A stretch of DNA of 64,000 bases, taken from Mycobacterium sp. Root135. Lineage in GTDB: Bacteria > Actinomycetota > Actinomycetes > Mycobacteriales > Mycobacteriaceae. Of the stretch, positions 8,680 through 19,147 are shown one piece after another. The stretch covers positions 124,001 to 188,000 of the forward strand of contig NZ_LMEZ01000010.1 in the NCBI RefSeq assembly GCF_001426545.1, read 5' to 3'. Position numbers and translations under genes: made by a program. The notes beneath the pieces are model-generated. The model was not told where the DNA came from. It saw only the letters and a program-made list of their open reading frames with translations, and made no database searches. Within the stretch, counting starts at the first letter, position 1. Each line of letters opens with the position of its first letter.

Positions 8680-8693
8680 TGGACATGTGTCCA
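8680..8693. promoter_or_regulatory. TGGACATGTGTCCA operator overlapping the TetR start
   Basis: A palindrome with perfect 6-base arms, TGGACA and TGTCCA, around TG. The GTG start codon of the TetR gene (8687) lies inside it, the usual arrangement for autorepression. Confidence 0.65.
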
Positions 8694-9295
8694 GTGATGC
8701 CGCGGCTGCAATCGCCGAGCCGACCGGGTCGTCCTCCGACGAGACGCCACGCAACAAACGGCAGGAAGAGACCTTCCGCAAGGTCCTCACCGCGGGCATG
8801 GAGATGCTGCGGGAGTCCTCGTACGCCGACCTGACGGTGCGCGCCGTCGCGGCGCGCGCCAAGGTGGCACCGGCCACGGCCTATACGTACTTCTCGTCGA
8901 AGAATCATCTGATCGCCGAGATCTACCTCGACCTGATGAGCAAGGTGCCGTACTACACCGACGTCAACGAGCCGATGCCGATCCGCGTCGAGAAGGCGCT
9001 GCGCAACCTCGCACTGGTGGTCGCCGACGAACCCGAGGTCGCGGCCGCGTGCACGACGGCCCTGCTGACGGGCAACGATCCAACGGTGCGACGGGTCCGC
9101 GACCGCATTGGCCTCGAAATCCACCGCAGGATCAAGTCCGCGGCCGGCCCCGACACCGATCCACGGGTGGTGTCGGCCCTGGAGATGACGTACTTCGGCG
9201 CGCTCGTCAACGCGGGCAGCGGCGCATTCACCTACCACCAGATCGCCGACCGGCTCAGCTACGTCGTCGGCCTCATCTTGGGAGAACACACATGA
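8687..9295 (+). CDS. TetR-family regulator (Rv0767c-like)
   Basis: A 202-residue TetR protein with a GTG start embedded in a palindrome. The helix-turn-helix is at about residues 47-66 (LTVRAVAARAKVAPATAYTY), followed by FSSKNHL as in many family members. The C-terminal domain is helical and variable. It is the first gene of the rightward run, with ATGA overlap to CYP123. Together with the matched operator copy in front of aldA, this makes it the likely local repressor of both the CYP123/CYP51 operon and the aldA operon. The effector is unknown, but a lipid- or sterol-derived aldehyde or alcohol would fit the controlled genes. Confidence 0.88.
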   Translation: MSSDAAAAIAEPTGSSSDETPRNKRQEETFRKVLTAGMEMLRESSYADLTVRAVAARAKVAPATAYTYFSSKNHLIAEIYLDLMSKVPYYTDVNEPMPIRVEKALRNLALVVADEPEVAAACTTALLTGNDPTVRRVRDRIGLEIHRRIKSAAGPDTDPRVVSALEMTYFGALVNAGSGAFTYHQIADRLSYVVGLILGEHT

Positions 9296-10494
9296 CCGCA
9301 AGCACGTCGGACGTCCTGTTGGACCCCTACGACTACGACTTCCACGAGGACCCGTACCCCTACTACCGACGCCTGCGCGACGAGGCGCCGTTGTACCGCA
9401 ACTCCGACCAGAAGTTCTGGGCCCTGTCTCGGCACGTCGACGTCGTCCAGGGCTTTCGCAACAGCACCTCCCTGTCGAACAAGCACGGCGTCTCACTGGA
9501 CCCGATCTCGCGCAACGAACACGCCCACCGGGTGATGTCGTTCCTGGCGCTCGACGACCCCGGCCATCTGCGGTTGCGCACGTTGGTGTCGAAGGGGTTC
9601 ACCCCCAGGCGAATTCGCGAGCTGGAGGCCCGGGTCACCGAGATCGCAGTCCAGCATCTGGACGCCGCGGTGCAGTCCGACGACTTCGACTTCGTCGACG
9701 ACTTCGCAGGCAAGCTGCCGATGGACGTGATCTCCGAACTCATGGGCGTCCCCGAGTCGGACCGCGTCCGCATCCGCGCCCTCGCCGACGGCGTGATGCA
9801 CCGCGACGACGGCGTGAAGGACGTCCCGGCCGAAGCGATCCAGGCCTCGGCCGACCTGATGGTCTACTACGCCGACATGGTGTCTTCGCGGCGCGCGAAG
9901 CTCTCCGACGACCTGACCTCGGCACTCGTCGAGGCCGAGATCGACGGCGACAAGCTCACCGACGAGGAGATCATCGCGTTCCTGTTCCTGATGGTCGTCG
10001 CAGGCAACGAGACCACCACGAAACTCCTTGCCAACGCCGCATATTGGGGCTTCAAGAACCCCGACCAGCTGGCCCCGGTGTTCGACGACCACTCCCTGGT
10101 CAAGCCATGGGTCGAGGAGACGTTGCGGTACGACACGTCCAGCCAGATCCTGGCCCGCGCCGTCTCCGCCGACATCACCCTCTACGACACCACGATCCCC
10201 GAGGGCGACGTGCTCCTGCTGCTGCCGGGGTCGGCGAACCGCGACGACCGGGTGTTCGACGATCCCGACGACTACCGAATCGACCGCGAAATCGGTTCCA
10301 AGCTGGTCAGTTTCGGAAGCGGCGCGCACTTCTGCCTTGGCGCGCACCTGGCCAGGATGGAAGCCCAGGTCGCCCTCACCGAGTTCTTCAAGCGCGTCCG
10401 CGGCTACGAGGTGGACGAAGCCAATTCCGTTCGAGTGCACTCGAGCAGCGTCCGCGGCTTCGCCCATCTGCCCATCACCATCCAAGCCCGCTGA
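9292..10494 (+). CDS. cyp123: Cytochrome P450 CYP123
   Basis: A 400-residue P450 with the I-helix AGNETTT, the ExxR in VEETLRYD, and the heme loop FGSGAHFCLGAHLARME. Gene order (TetR before, SDR and CYP51 after) matches Rv0766c, which is named CYP123; no physiological substrate is established to my knowledge. The start codon overlaps the TetR stop as ATGA, and RBS-like GGGAGAA precedes it. It probably uses the ferredoxin encoded at 12729 together with CYP51. Confidence 0.87.
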   Translation: MTASTSDVLLDPYDYDFHEDPYPYYRRLRDEAPLYRNSDQKFWALSRHVDVVQGFRNSTSLSNKHGVSLDPISRNEHAHRVMSFLALDDPGHLRLRTLVSKGFTPRRIRELEARVTEIAVQHLDAAVQSDDFDFVDDFAGKLPMDVISELMGVPESDRVRIRALADGVMHRDDGVKDVPAEAIQASADLMVYYADMVSSRRAKLSDDLTSALVEAEIDGDKLTDEEIIAFLFLMVVAGNETTTKLLANAAYWGFKNPDQLAPVFDDHSLVKPWVEETLRYDTSSQILARAVSADITLYDTTIPEGDVLLLLPGSANRDDRVFDDPDDYRIDREIGSKLVSFGSGAHFCLGAHLARMEAQVALTEFFKRVRGYEVDEANSVRVHSSSVRGFAHLPITIQAR

Positions 10495-10507
10495 AGGGAC
10501 CTTCGCA

Positions 10508-11328
10508 ATGCCCCGCTTTTCACCCCTTCCCGACCGCAGGCCCGCCATCGTCGCGGGTGCGTCTGCAGGCATCGGGGAGGCCACCGCCATCGCGCTTGCG
10601 GCACGTGGCTTTCCCGTCGCGCTCGGCGCCCGTCGGGTGGAGAAGCTCGACGACCTGGTCGGCAAGATTCGCGCCGACGGTGGTGAGGCCGTCGCATTTC
10701 ACCTCGACGTCACCGACCCGAACTCGGTGAAGTCGTTCGTGGCCAATGCCGTCGACTCTCTTGGGGACATCGAGATCCTGGTCGCCGGCGCCGGCGACAC
10801 CTACTTCGGCAAGCTCGCCGACATCAGCACCGACGACTTCAACTCGCAGCTGCAGATCCATCTGGTGGGGGCCAACCGCCTCGCCACCGCGGTGTTGCCG
10901 GGGATGCTCGAACGGCAGCGGGGCGACCTGATCTTCGTGGGCTCCGAGGTCGCACTGCGGCAACGGCCGCACATGGGCGCCTACGGTGCAGCGAAGGCCG
11001 CACTGGTGGCCATGGTCAACAACTTTCAAATGGAGTTCGAGGGCACCGGGGTCCGTGCGTCGATCGTGCACCCCGGCCCCACCAAGACGTCGATGGGCTG
11101 GAGCCTTCCGGCCGAGCAGATCGGCCCCGCCCTCGACGACTGGGCCAAGTGGGGCCAGGCTCGCCACGACTACTTCCTGCGCGCATCGGATTTGGCGCGC
11201 GCGATCACCTTCGTCGCGGAGACCCCGCGTGGCGGGTACATCGCGAACATGGAGCTTCAGCCCGAAGCTCCCCTGACCAGCGATCCCGCCGAGCGCCAGA
11301 AGCTCATCCTCAACGAGGAGAACCTGAA

Positions 11329-11332
<4 letters not shown>
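10508..11332 (+). CDS. Short-chain dehydrogenase (Rv0765c-like)
   Basis: A 274-residue SDR. The cofactor motif is GASAGIGEATA, the following strand ends in GARR (an Arg pair that favours NADP), and the catalytic residues are Ser in FVGSEVALRQR and Tyr/Lys in YGAAKAALV. The C-terminus (IANMELQPEAPLTS) differs from most fabG-type SDRs and is typical of this operon-specific group. It lies between two P450 genes and ends in an ATGA overlap with CYP51. It may reduce or oxidise a keto or hydroxy group on the P450 product; in sterol C14 demethylation a sterol reductase-like role is conceivable but unproven. Confidence 0.85.
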
Positions 11333-12935
<1,603 letters not shown>

Positions 12936-12937
12936 TC

Positions 12938-13477
12938 ATGGCGAGTCGCGAACAGCTTGACGAGTGGGTCGAACGGTGGTTGCAGGCCAACAAGGACGCC
13001 GAAGCGGCAGGCGACTGGAAGCCCATGGCGGACTTCTACACCGAGGACGCCACCTACGGGTGGAACATCGGCCCGAAGGAAGACGTCATGTGCGTCGGAC
13101 GCGACGAAATCCGCGACGTCGCACTCGGTTTGGAGATGGAAGGCCTGGAGAACTGGGTCTACGAGTACCAGAAGGTGTTGGTCGACGAAAAGCTGGGCGA
13201 GATCGTCGGCTTCTGGAAGCAGGTCGCCACCAAGGGCGACGGCACCAAGGACGAGATTTACGGCATCGGCGGCAGCTGGTTCCGGCTCAACGACGATTTG
13301 ATGATCGAGTGGCAGCGCGACTTCTTCGACTTCGGCCACGTGCAGAAGGCCTTCATCAAGCTCATCGAATCCGGTGACCTGACGCCGACCATGCAGAAGC
13401 GCATCGAACGCAGCATGGCCGGTGAGCAGTTGCCCGGCTACTACCCGCTGGGCCAAAGCCCGGTCGGCCTCTTTTAA
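12938..13477 (+). CDS. NTF2/SnoaL-like protein (Rv0762c-like)
   Basis: A 179-residue protein with a cone-shaped NTF2-like fold suggested by the N-terminal helix (REQLDEWVERWLQANKDAEA), then DFYTEDATYGWNIGP and the conserved WQRDFFDFGH. Such folds bind small hydrophobic ligands or act as isomerases or dehydratases. The C-terminal segment PGYYPLGQSPVGLF is an extension not seen in small SnoaL enzymes. It lies 2 bases after the ferredoxin gene and is followed by a hairpin, so it probably ends the TetR-CYP51 transcript. The specific reaction is unknown. Confidence 0.75.
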   Translation: MASREQLDEWVERWLQANKDAEAAGDWKPMADFYTEDATYGWNIGPKEDVMCVGRDEIRDVALGLEMEGLENWVYEYQKVLVDEKLGEIVGFWKQVATKGDGTKDEIYGIGGSWFRLNDDLMIEWQRDFFDFGHVQKAFIKLIESGDLTPTMQKRIERSMAGEQLPGYYPLGQSPVGLF

Positions 13478-13479
13478 CT

Positions 13480-13503
13480 CCACCAAGCAGTTGCTTGGGG
13501 TGG
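13480..13503 (+). terminator. Hairpin after the CYP51 operon
   Basis: CCACCAAGCA at 13480-13489 pairs with TGCTTG and GTGG at 13492-13503, around a 2-base loop and with a GG bulge. It has no clear T run, so it is only a weak terminator candidate. It separates the CYP51 transcript from adhB. Confidence 0.35.
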
Positions 13504-13517
13504 GTGTGATCCAGTTA

Positions 13518-13532
13518 ACTAGAGGCTCTAGT
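13518..13532. promoter_or_regulatory. Palindrome ACTAGAG-G-CTCTAGT upstream of adhB
   Basis: Perfect 7-base arms around a single central G, 41 bases upstream of the GTG start of adhB. It does not match the KstR consensus nor the TGGACA operator, so a different regulator is expected. It marks adhB as the start of its own transcript. Confidence 0.5.
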
Positions 13533-13573
13533 CTGTGGCCACTGACCCACATCTCAAGTCGAGAAAGGTACTC

Positions 13574-14701
13574 GTGAAGACAAAAGGCGCGCTCATCTGG
13601 GAGTTCAACCAGCCCTGGTCGGTCGAGGAAATCGAGATCGGCGACCCCGTCAAGGACGAGGTCAAAATCCAGATGGAAGCGTCTGGCATGTGCCACTCCG
13701 ACCATCACCTGGTGACGGGCGGCATCCCGATGATGGGTTTCCCCGTGCTCGGTGGGCACGAGGGCGCAGGCATCGTCACCGAAGTCGGCCCCGGCGTCGA
13801 GGACCTCGCACCCGGTGACCACGTCGTGCTGTCCTTCATCCCGTCGTGCGGTCGGTGCCCGTCCTGTCAGGCCGGTCTCCGCAACCTCTGCGACCTCGGC
13901 GCAGGCCTGCTGGGTGGCGTCGCCGTTTCCGACGGCACGCACCGCATCACGGCGAAGGGCCAGCCCGTCTTCCCGATGACGCTGCTCGGCACGTTCAGCC
14001 CGTACATGGTGGTGCACAAGAGCTCGGTGGTGAAGATCGACCCGTCGATCCCCTTCGAAGTGGCCTGCCTGGTGGGTTGCGGCGTGACGACCGGTTACGG
14101 CTCCGCAGTCAAGGCCGGCGACATCCGCCCCGGCGACGACGTCGCGATCATCGGCGTCGGCGGCGTCGGCATGTCGGCGCTCCAAGGCGCGGTCAACGCG
14201 GGCGCACGCAACCTCTTCGTCATCGAGCCCGTCGAGTGGAAGCGCGATGCAGCGCTGAAATTCGGTGCGACGCACGCCTATCCGGACATCGAGACGGCCT
14301 TCGGCGGTGTCGCCGAGGTAACCCACGGGCTGATGGCCAAGCAGGTCATCGTGACCGTCGGCGAGCTCGAGGGCAAGGACGTGGACAACTACGTCAACCT
14401 GACCTCCAAGGGCGGCACCACGGTGCTCACCGCCATCGGCTCGATGATGGACACCAACGTGACGCTGAACCTGGCGATGCTGACCCTGATGCAGAAGAGG
14501 CTGCAGGGCACCATCTTCGGTGGCGGCAACCCACACTTCGACATTCCACAGCTGCTGTCGATGTACAAGGCGGGCCGGTTGAATCTCGACGACATGGTCA
14601 CCCGGCAGTACCAGCTGGAGCAGATCAACGAGGGCTACACGGACATGTTGGAGGGCCGCAACATCCGCGGCGTCATCCGCTTCACCGACGCCGACAGGTA
14701 G
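13574..14701 (+). CDS. adhB: Zinc-dependent alcohol dehydrogenase AdhB
   Basis: A 375-residue medium-chain alcohol dehydrogenase. The catalytic zinc site is around GMCHSDHHLVTG and GHEGAG, the structural zinc loop is CGRCPSCQAGLRNLC, and the cofactor fold carries GVGGVGMSA. The group containing Rv0761c is often classed as NDMA-dependent, meaning the nicotinamide is tightly bound and re-oxidised by an external carrier such as mycofactocin; here that is inference from family. The GTG at 13574 has GAGAAAGG upstream and matches the usual N-terminus MKTKGALIWEF; an open frame back to 13535 is probably leader. The KSI-like gene follows after 8 bases. Confidence 0.9.
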   Translation: MKTKGALIWEFNQPWSVEEIEIGDPVKDEVKIQMEASGMCHSDHHLVTGGIPMMGFPVLGGHEGAGIVTEVGPGVEDLAPGDHVVLSFIPSCGRCPSCQAGLRNLCDLGAGLLGGVAVSDGTHRITAKGQPVFPMTLLGTFSPYMVVHKSSVVKIDPSIPFEVACLVGCGVTTGYGSAVKAGDIRPGDDVAIIGVGGVGMSALQGAVNAGARNLFVIEPVEWKRDAALKFGATHAYPDIETAFGGVAEVTHGLMAKQVIVTVGELEGKDVDNYVNLTSKGGTTVLTAIGSMMDTNVTLNLAMLTLMQKRLQGTIFGGGNPHFDIPQLLSMYKAGRLNLDDMVTRQYQLEQINEGYTDMLEGRNIRGVIRFTDADR

Positions 14702-14709
14702 GCGCCTCG

Positions 14710-15141
14710 ATGTCCGAGATCACCACCGAGCAGTCCCCGGTCGTCACCGCCTCGGAAGCATCGTGGCGGTGCGTCCAGGCGGGAGATCGCGACGGCTGGT
14801 TGGCGCTGATGGCCGACGACGTCGTCGTGGAGGACCCGATCGGGGAGGCCGTCACCAACCCCGACGGCACCGGGGTCCGCGGCAAGGAGGCGCTGGCCGC
14901 CTTCTACGACGCGAACATCGGCCCCAACCGGCTGACCGTCACCCGCGAGGAGACGTTCACGTCGAGCTCGCCAACGGAGATCGCGTACATCTTGGTGCTG
15001 CACACCGAGTTTCCGAACGGTTTCACGGCGACGGTGCGGGGTGTCTTCACCTACCGGGTGAACGACTCCGGGCTGATTACCAACCTGCGGGGCTACTGGA
15101 ACATGGACGCCATGCAGTTCGGCCAGAAGGACCCAAGCTGA
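14710..15141 (+). CDS. Ketosteroid-isomerase-like NTF2 fold protein (Rv0760c-like)
   Basis: A 143-residue protein of the SnoaL/ketosteroid-isomerase fold. The pattern is an N-terminal helix pair, then DDVVVEDPIG, GKEALAAFYDANIGPN, the sheet segment HTEFPNGFTATVRGVFTY and the terminal RGYWNMDAMQF. The M. tuberculosis homologue has a steroid-isomerase-like structure and binds steroid-like ligands, though a physiological isomerase role is not settled. Its position between adhB and an SDR suggests isomerisation of an oxidised sterol-like intermediate. The stop is interlocked with the next start. Confidence 0.82.
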   Translation: MSEITTEQSPVVTASEASWRCVQAGDRDGWLALMADDVVVEDPIGEAVTNPDGTGVRGKEALAAFYDANIGPNRLTVTREETFTSSSPTEIAYILVLHTEFPNGFTATVRGVFTYRVNDSGLITNLRGYWNMDAMQFGQKDPS

Positions 15142-15992
15142 CCGGAGCGGTGGTCGTCGGCGGCTCACGAGGGATCGGGCTCGCCGTCGCCGAACTGCTC
15201 AGCGCCCAGGGGTTTGGAGTGGTCGTCAACGGACGTCACGCCGGTGCCGTCGCCGACGCAGTCGACGGCATCGGCGGTGACACCGTCGGCCACGCCGGTT
15301 CCCCGGCCGATCCGGCGGTGGCGGACGCCCTCGTCGACAGGTGCGTCCACGAATTCGGCAGCATCGATGCACTGGTCAACTGCGCAGGAACCCCGGAACC
15401 GCGCGGGTCGTCGATCCTCAACGTGACGTCGGGGCAGTTTCGCGAGCTCCTCGACGCGCACCTGCTCACCGCCTTTGAGACGTGCCGGGCGGCCGCACCG
15501 AAGATGGTCGCGCAGGGCAGCGGCTCGATCGTCAACACCAGCTCGTTCGCGTTCCTGGGCGACTACGGCGGCACCGGCTACCCGGCGGGCAAGGGCGGCG
15601 TCAACGGCCTGACCCTGGCAATTGCTGCCGAGCTGAAGGGCACGGGCGTGCGGGCAAACGTCGTCTGTCCCGGTGCCAGGACGCGACTGTCGACGGGGCC
15701 CGACTACCAGGCCCAGATCGCCGACCTGCACCGGCGTGGCCTGCTCGACGAGATCAGCATGCAGGGCGCGCTGGACGCGGCACCGCCCGAGTATGCGGCA
15801 GCCGTATACGCGTATTTGGCGGGTGACCTGGCCGAAGACGTCAGCGGACAGATTCTGGTCGCAGCGGGCGGCTTCGTCGGCCGCTTCGACCGGCGAACGC
15901 CGAGCCTGCTCGCCTACCGGGACCACCACGGGTCGCCGCCGTGGTCCGTCGCCGAGCTGGAGGGCATCGTCCGCGGCAACCGACAGACCTGA
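15138..15992 (+). CDS. Short-chain dehydrogenase, probable CTG start
   Basis: A 284-residue SDR with the cofactor motif VVVGGSRGIGLAVA, VVNGRH (Arg favouring NADP), VNCAGTPEP and the catalytic SSFAFLGDYGGTGYPAGKGG (Ser, Tyr, Lys). The frame has no ATG at a sensible place. CTG at 15138 forms a CTGA overlap with the upstream stop and has AGAAGG 7-8 bases before it, exactly like the ATGA junctions elsewhere in the window. The next candidate, GTG at 15150, would remove four residues before the first strand. It is co-transcribed with adhB and the KSI-like gene. Substrate unknown. Confidence 0.78.
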   Translation: MTGAVVVGGSRGIGLAVAELLSAQGFGVVVNGRHAGAVADAVDGIGGDTVGHAGSPADPAVADALVDRCVHEFGSIDALVNCAGTPEPRGSSILNVTSGQFRELLDAHLLTAFETCRAAAPKMVAQGSGSIVNTSSFAFLGDYGGTGYPAGKGGVNGLTLAIAAELKGTGVRANVVCPGARTRLSTGPDYQAQIADLHRRGLLDEISMQGALDAAPPEYAAAVYAYLAGDLAEDVSGQILVAAGGFVGRFDRRTPSLLAYRDHHGSPPWSVAELEGIVRGNRQT

Positions 15993-16013
15993 CAATTGGA
16001 CAAGTCAGCAAAT

Positions 16014-16379
16014 GTGCGTCATGGTCTTCTGGTGACCAACCGCTCCGCCCGAACCCTGAAGCCTCGTTTGCTGGCAGCAGCTGCCGGGCTCGCCGTCGCG
16101 GTGGCGCCCATCGCCGCCGCGCCCGCCAACGCCAATCCGGCCGACGACGCCTTCATGGCCGCCCTTGGCGCCGCAGGCATCGGTTTCGAAAACCAGATAG
16201 TGGCCAAGACCGTCGCCCACAACGTCTGCCCCTCGTTGAAGAAGGGCGCCAAGTCGTTCGCGTGGACCGTCTCCGGTGTGGTTGCCAGCGGCATCCCTCG
16301 CAAGGTCGCCACCACCTTCACCGGGCTGGCCGTGAAGACGTACTGCCCCGAGATGATCAAGTCCACGATCGGCTTCTAG
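16014..16379 (+). CDS. DUF732 family secreted protein
   Basis: A small exported protein of about 121 residues. An Ala/Val-rich signal peptide ends near PANANPADDAF, and the mature part has the DUF732 pattern with two cysteines (HNVCPSL and VKTYCPEM) likely to form a disulfide. DUF732 proteins are abundant in mycobacteria and of unknown function. The start is uncertain: GTG at 16014 or GTG at 16032, with a TTG at 15996 also in frame. It stands alone between the SDR and the HIT gene. Confidence 0.75.
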   Translation: MRHGLLVTNRSARTLKPRLLAAAAGLAVAVAPIAAAPANANPADDAFMAALGAAGIGFENQIVAKTVAHNVCPSLKKGAKSFAWTVSGVVASGIPRKVATTFTGLAVKTYCPEMIKSTIGF

Positions 16380-16453
16380 GTCGGCAATACGCCCGTTCGC
16401 CTCGAGGTGGGCGTCGGGCACGGTGATGTCGGGCGCTCTGGCATGCTCGATCC

Positions 16454-16858
16454 ATGGCCTCCGTGTTCACCATGATCATCAACCGTGAGATCCCCGGTCG
16501 GTTCGTCTACGAGGACGACGACGTCGTCGCGTTCCTCACCATCGAGCCGATGACGCAAGGGCATACGCTCGTCGTCCCGCGCGCCGAGATCGACAACTGG
16601 CAGGACGTCGACGCGAGCGTCTTCGCCAACGTGATGGCCGTGGCTCAGCGCATCGGCAAGGCCCAGTCCAAGGCGTTCGACGTGGAACGGACTGGCCTGA
16701 TCATCGCCGGCCTCGAAGTGCCGCACCTGCACGTACACGTCTTCCCGGCGCGCGACCTGTCCGACTTCGGCTTCGCAGGAGTCGACCGCAATCCCTCGCC
16801 CGAGTCACTGGACGAGGCACAGGCCAAGATCACGGCCGCCCTGGCCGAACTGGCCTAG
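16454..16858 (+). CDS. HIT-family nucleotide-binding protein (Rv0759c-like)
   Basis: A 134-residue histidine-triad protein. The triad motif HLHVHVF is at about residues 94-100, preceded by the [16 protein letters not shown] strand pair typical of HINT/HIT hydrolases that cleave nucleoside phosphoramidates or dinucleotides. The C-terminal 30 residues form a helix rich in Ala and Glu. Its stop is interlocked with the convergent phoR stop in the palindrome CTAG. Confidence 0.9.
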   Translation: MASVFTMIINREIPGRFVYEDDDVVAFLTIEPMTQGHTLVVPRAEIDNWQDVDASVFANVMAVAQRIGKAQSKAFDVERTGLIIAGLEVPHLHVHVFPARDLSDFGFAGVDRNPSPESLDEAQAKITAALAELA

Positions 16859-18327
16859 ACCGTCGCGGGCTCGTCGGCTCCGGGGTCGTTGACCACCGGC
16901 ACCTCGGCGATCCGCGGCAACTGCACCGTGAACCGGCAGCCCTGGCCCGGCGCCGTCGTCACGCTGACCGTGCCGCCGTGCGCGTACACCAGCGAGTCGA
17001 CGATGGAGAGGCCGAGACCCGTTCCTCCGCTGGCCCGCGCCCGCGACGAATCGGTGCGATAGAACCGCTCGAAGACCCGGTGCGCGTCATCGCGACTCAT
17101 GCCGGGTCCTTCGTCGGCCACTTCCAGAATGGCGCTGTCCTGTTTGGTGCCGACCCGAATCGCGATGCTCGCCGACTCCGGAGTGTGCTGCAGTGCGTTG
17201 GCCACCAGGTTGCCCATCACCTGCCGCAGTCGCGCCTCGTCACCGAGCACCTCGGGCGTCCCCGGGCCGTCGAACACCTCCATGGTGATCGTGCGCTTCG
17301 GGGCGACCGACCGCGCATCGTGGACGGAGTCGCTGGCCAGCGACAGCAGGTCGACCCGACGCTGTTCCATGGGGCGCTGGGCATCCAACCGCGCCAACAG
17401 CAGAAGATCCTCGACGAGCAGGCCCATCCGCTGGGACTCGCTCTCGATGCGGTTCATCAGCAGCTCGACGTCACGCGCGGCGCCCTGGCGGTACAACTCG
17501 GCGAACCCGCGAATGGTCGTCAGCGGAGTTCGAAGCTCGTGGCTGGCGTCGGTGATGAACCGTCGCATCCGGTCCTCGGAGGTGCGGGCCTTCTCGGCCG
17601 AGGCCTCCGACGAGGCCACCGCCCGTTGAATCTGGGCCAGCATTCCGTTGAGCGCCAACGAAAGTCGGCCCACCTCGGTGCGCGTGTCCCGTTCCGGGAT
17701 GCGGCGGTCGAGCTCGCCAGCGGCGATGGCCGCGGCGGTCTGCTCGACTTCCACCAGCGGTCTGAGGCTGCGGTGCACGACGGCGAAGCCCGCGATGCCG
17801 AGCACGAGGAGCACCGCGACACCGATGCCCACCTGGGACCACGTCAGCGCACGCACGGTCGACGAGACGTCCGACAGGTCGATGGCGACGGTGGTGAGCT
17901 CACCGTGCAATCCCCGCACCGTCATCGCCCGCCACTGCACGTCGGAGTGGTCGATCGACCCCACGGTGACGGGAACGGGCCCGACGTCGTTGCTGTCGGG
18001 CAAGGCGGGTTCGGCATCGCGATCGTTGACCGCCATCCAGATGCGCCCGTCGGAGTCGATGCCGCGAACGTAGAAGTCCGACGGCGGCCTGGCCGGGTTT
18101 GGATCCTCCATGGGGGTGGCCGGCATCCGGCGGGGCGCCTGCGCCCAGCCGCGGGAGGCGTCGAGCAGGGTTTCGTCGACCCGGTTGATCAGGCTGTGCC
18201 GCATGATCGAGGTGACGGCGACGCCGGAGGCGAGCAAGCCACACGTCACCAGCACCAGGGTCGCGGCCACCAGCCCCACCCGCAGTGGGATACCGCGCCC
18301 CCGAAGACCAGACATTCCCCCCGTCAT
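16855..18327 (-). CDS. phoR: PhoR sensor histidine kinase
   Basis: A 490-residue membrane kinase, partner of PhoP. Membrane segment 1 spans roughly residues 16-38, followed by an extracytoplasmic sensor domain of about 130 residues, membrane segment 2 ([19 protein letters not shown]) and a HAMP linker. The H box reads [18 protein letters not shown], the N box [10 protein letters not shown], and the G boxes DEGPGMS and [13 protein letters not shown]. The sensor domain is the most divergent part. ATG at 18327 or 18315 are both possible; the second aligns better with the known N-terminus. It lies 56 bases after phoP and is co-transcribed. In mycobacteria PhoPR controls envelope lipids, acid response and secretion. 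Confidence 0.95.
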   Translation of the reverse strand: MTGGMSGLRGRGIPLRVGLVAATLVLVTCGLLASGVAVTSIMRHSLINRVDETLLDASRGWAQAPRRMPATPMEDPNPARPPSDFYVRGIDSDGRIWMAVNDRDAEPALPDSNDVGPVPVTVGSIDHSDVQWRAMTVRGLHGELTTVAIDLSDVSSTVRALTWSQVGIGVAVLLVLGIAGFAVVHRSLRPLVEVEQTAAAIAAGELDRRIPERDTRTEVGRLSLALNGMLAQIQRAVASSEASAEKARTSEDRMRRFITDASHELRTPLTTIRGFAELYRQGAARDVELLMNRIESESQRMGLLVEDLLLLARLDAQRPMEQRRVDLLSLASDSVHDARSVAPKRTITMEVFDGPGTPEVLGDEARLRQVMGNLVANALQHTPESASIAIRVGTKQDSAILEVADEGPGMSRDDAHRVFERFYRTDSSRARASGGTGLGLSIVDSLVYAHGGTVSVTTAPGQGCRFTVQLPRIAEVPVVNDPGADEPATV

Positions 18328-18383
18328 TCCCACATTGTGCAAAACGCGTGACCGTCGGCTGGCGAACTCGCGCATATAACGCG

Positions 18384-19103
18384 TTAGCGCGGCTCGCGAA
18401 GCACGTATCCGACGCCGCGCAGCGTGTGCAGCAGACGCTTCTCGCCGGTGTCGATCTTGCGGCGAAGGTACGACACGTACGACTCGACGACGTTGACGTC
18501 ACCGCCGAAGTCGTAACGCCAGACGTGGTCGAGGATCTTCGGCTTCGACAGCACCGTGCCGGCGTTGATGATGAAGTAGCGCAGCAGGGTGAACTCGGTC
18601 GGCGACAGCGAGACGGGCTCGCCGGCCTTCCACACCTCGTGGGTGTCCTCGTCGAGTTCGATGTCGGCGAACGTCAGCCGGGCGCTGCGCGGCTCTTCGA
18701 CGCCGCGCCCGGAGCGACGGAGAATGACGCGCAACCGCGCCACGACCTCTTCGAGGCTGAAGGGCTTGGTGACGTAGTCGTCGCCGCCGAGGGTCAGGCC
18801 GGCGATCTTGTCCTGGAGCGAGTCGCGGGCGGTCAGGAACAGTGCGGGCGCGTCGATGCCGTCGGCGCGGAGCCTGCGCAGCACGCCAAAGCCGTCCATC
18901 CCGGGCATCATCACGTCGAGGATGACCGCGTCGGGGCGGATCTCCCGCGCCTTGTCCAAGGCCGCGGGCCCGCTGGACGCGGTGTGCACCTCGAAGCCCT
19001 GGAACTTCAGACTCACCGAGAGCAACTCGACGATGTTGGTTTCGTCGTCGACGACGAGGATTCTCGCTTCGGGGATGAACTCCGGAATTGCAGCCATGGC
19101 CAT
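18384..19103 (-). CDS. phoP: PhoP response regulator
   Basis: A 239-residue OmpR/PhoB-class regulator. The receiver domain has the acidic pocket DDE near the start, the phosphoacceptor Asp in VILDVMMPGMDG, and the conserved Thr and Lys in LFLTARD and VTKPFS. The winged-helix domain reads LSPTEFTLLRYFIINAGTVL through VVESYVSYLRRKID to the GVGYVLREPR end, almost identical to M. tuberculosis PhoP. ATG at 19103 has GGGAGG about 11 bases upstream. A PhoP box 45 bases upstream implies autoregulation. Confidence 0.97.
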   Translation of the reverse strand: MAMAAIPEFIPEARILVVDDETNIVELLSVSLKFQGFEVHTASSGPAALDKAREIRPDAVILDVMMPGMDGFGVLRRLRADGIDAPALFLTARDSLQDKIAGLTLGGDDYVTKPFSLEEVVARLRVILRRSGRGVEEPRSARLTFADIELDEDTHEVWKAGEPVSLSPTEFTLLRYFIINAGTVLSKPKILDHVWRYDFGGDVNVVESYVSYLRRKIDTGEKRLLHTLRGVGYVLREPR

Positions 19104-19147
19104 GTGAACAATGTCCTCCCATTCACATGGTCTGACGCTGCAGGAGC

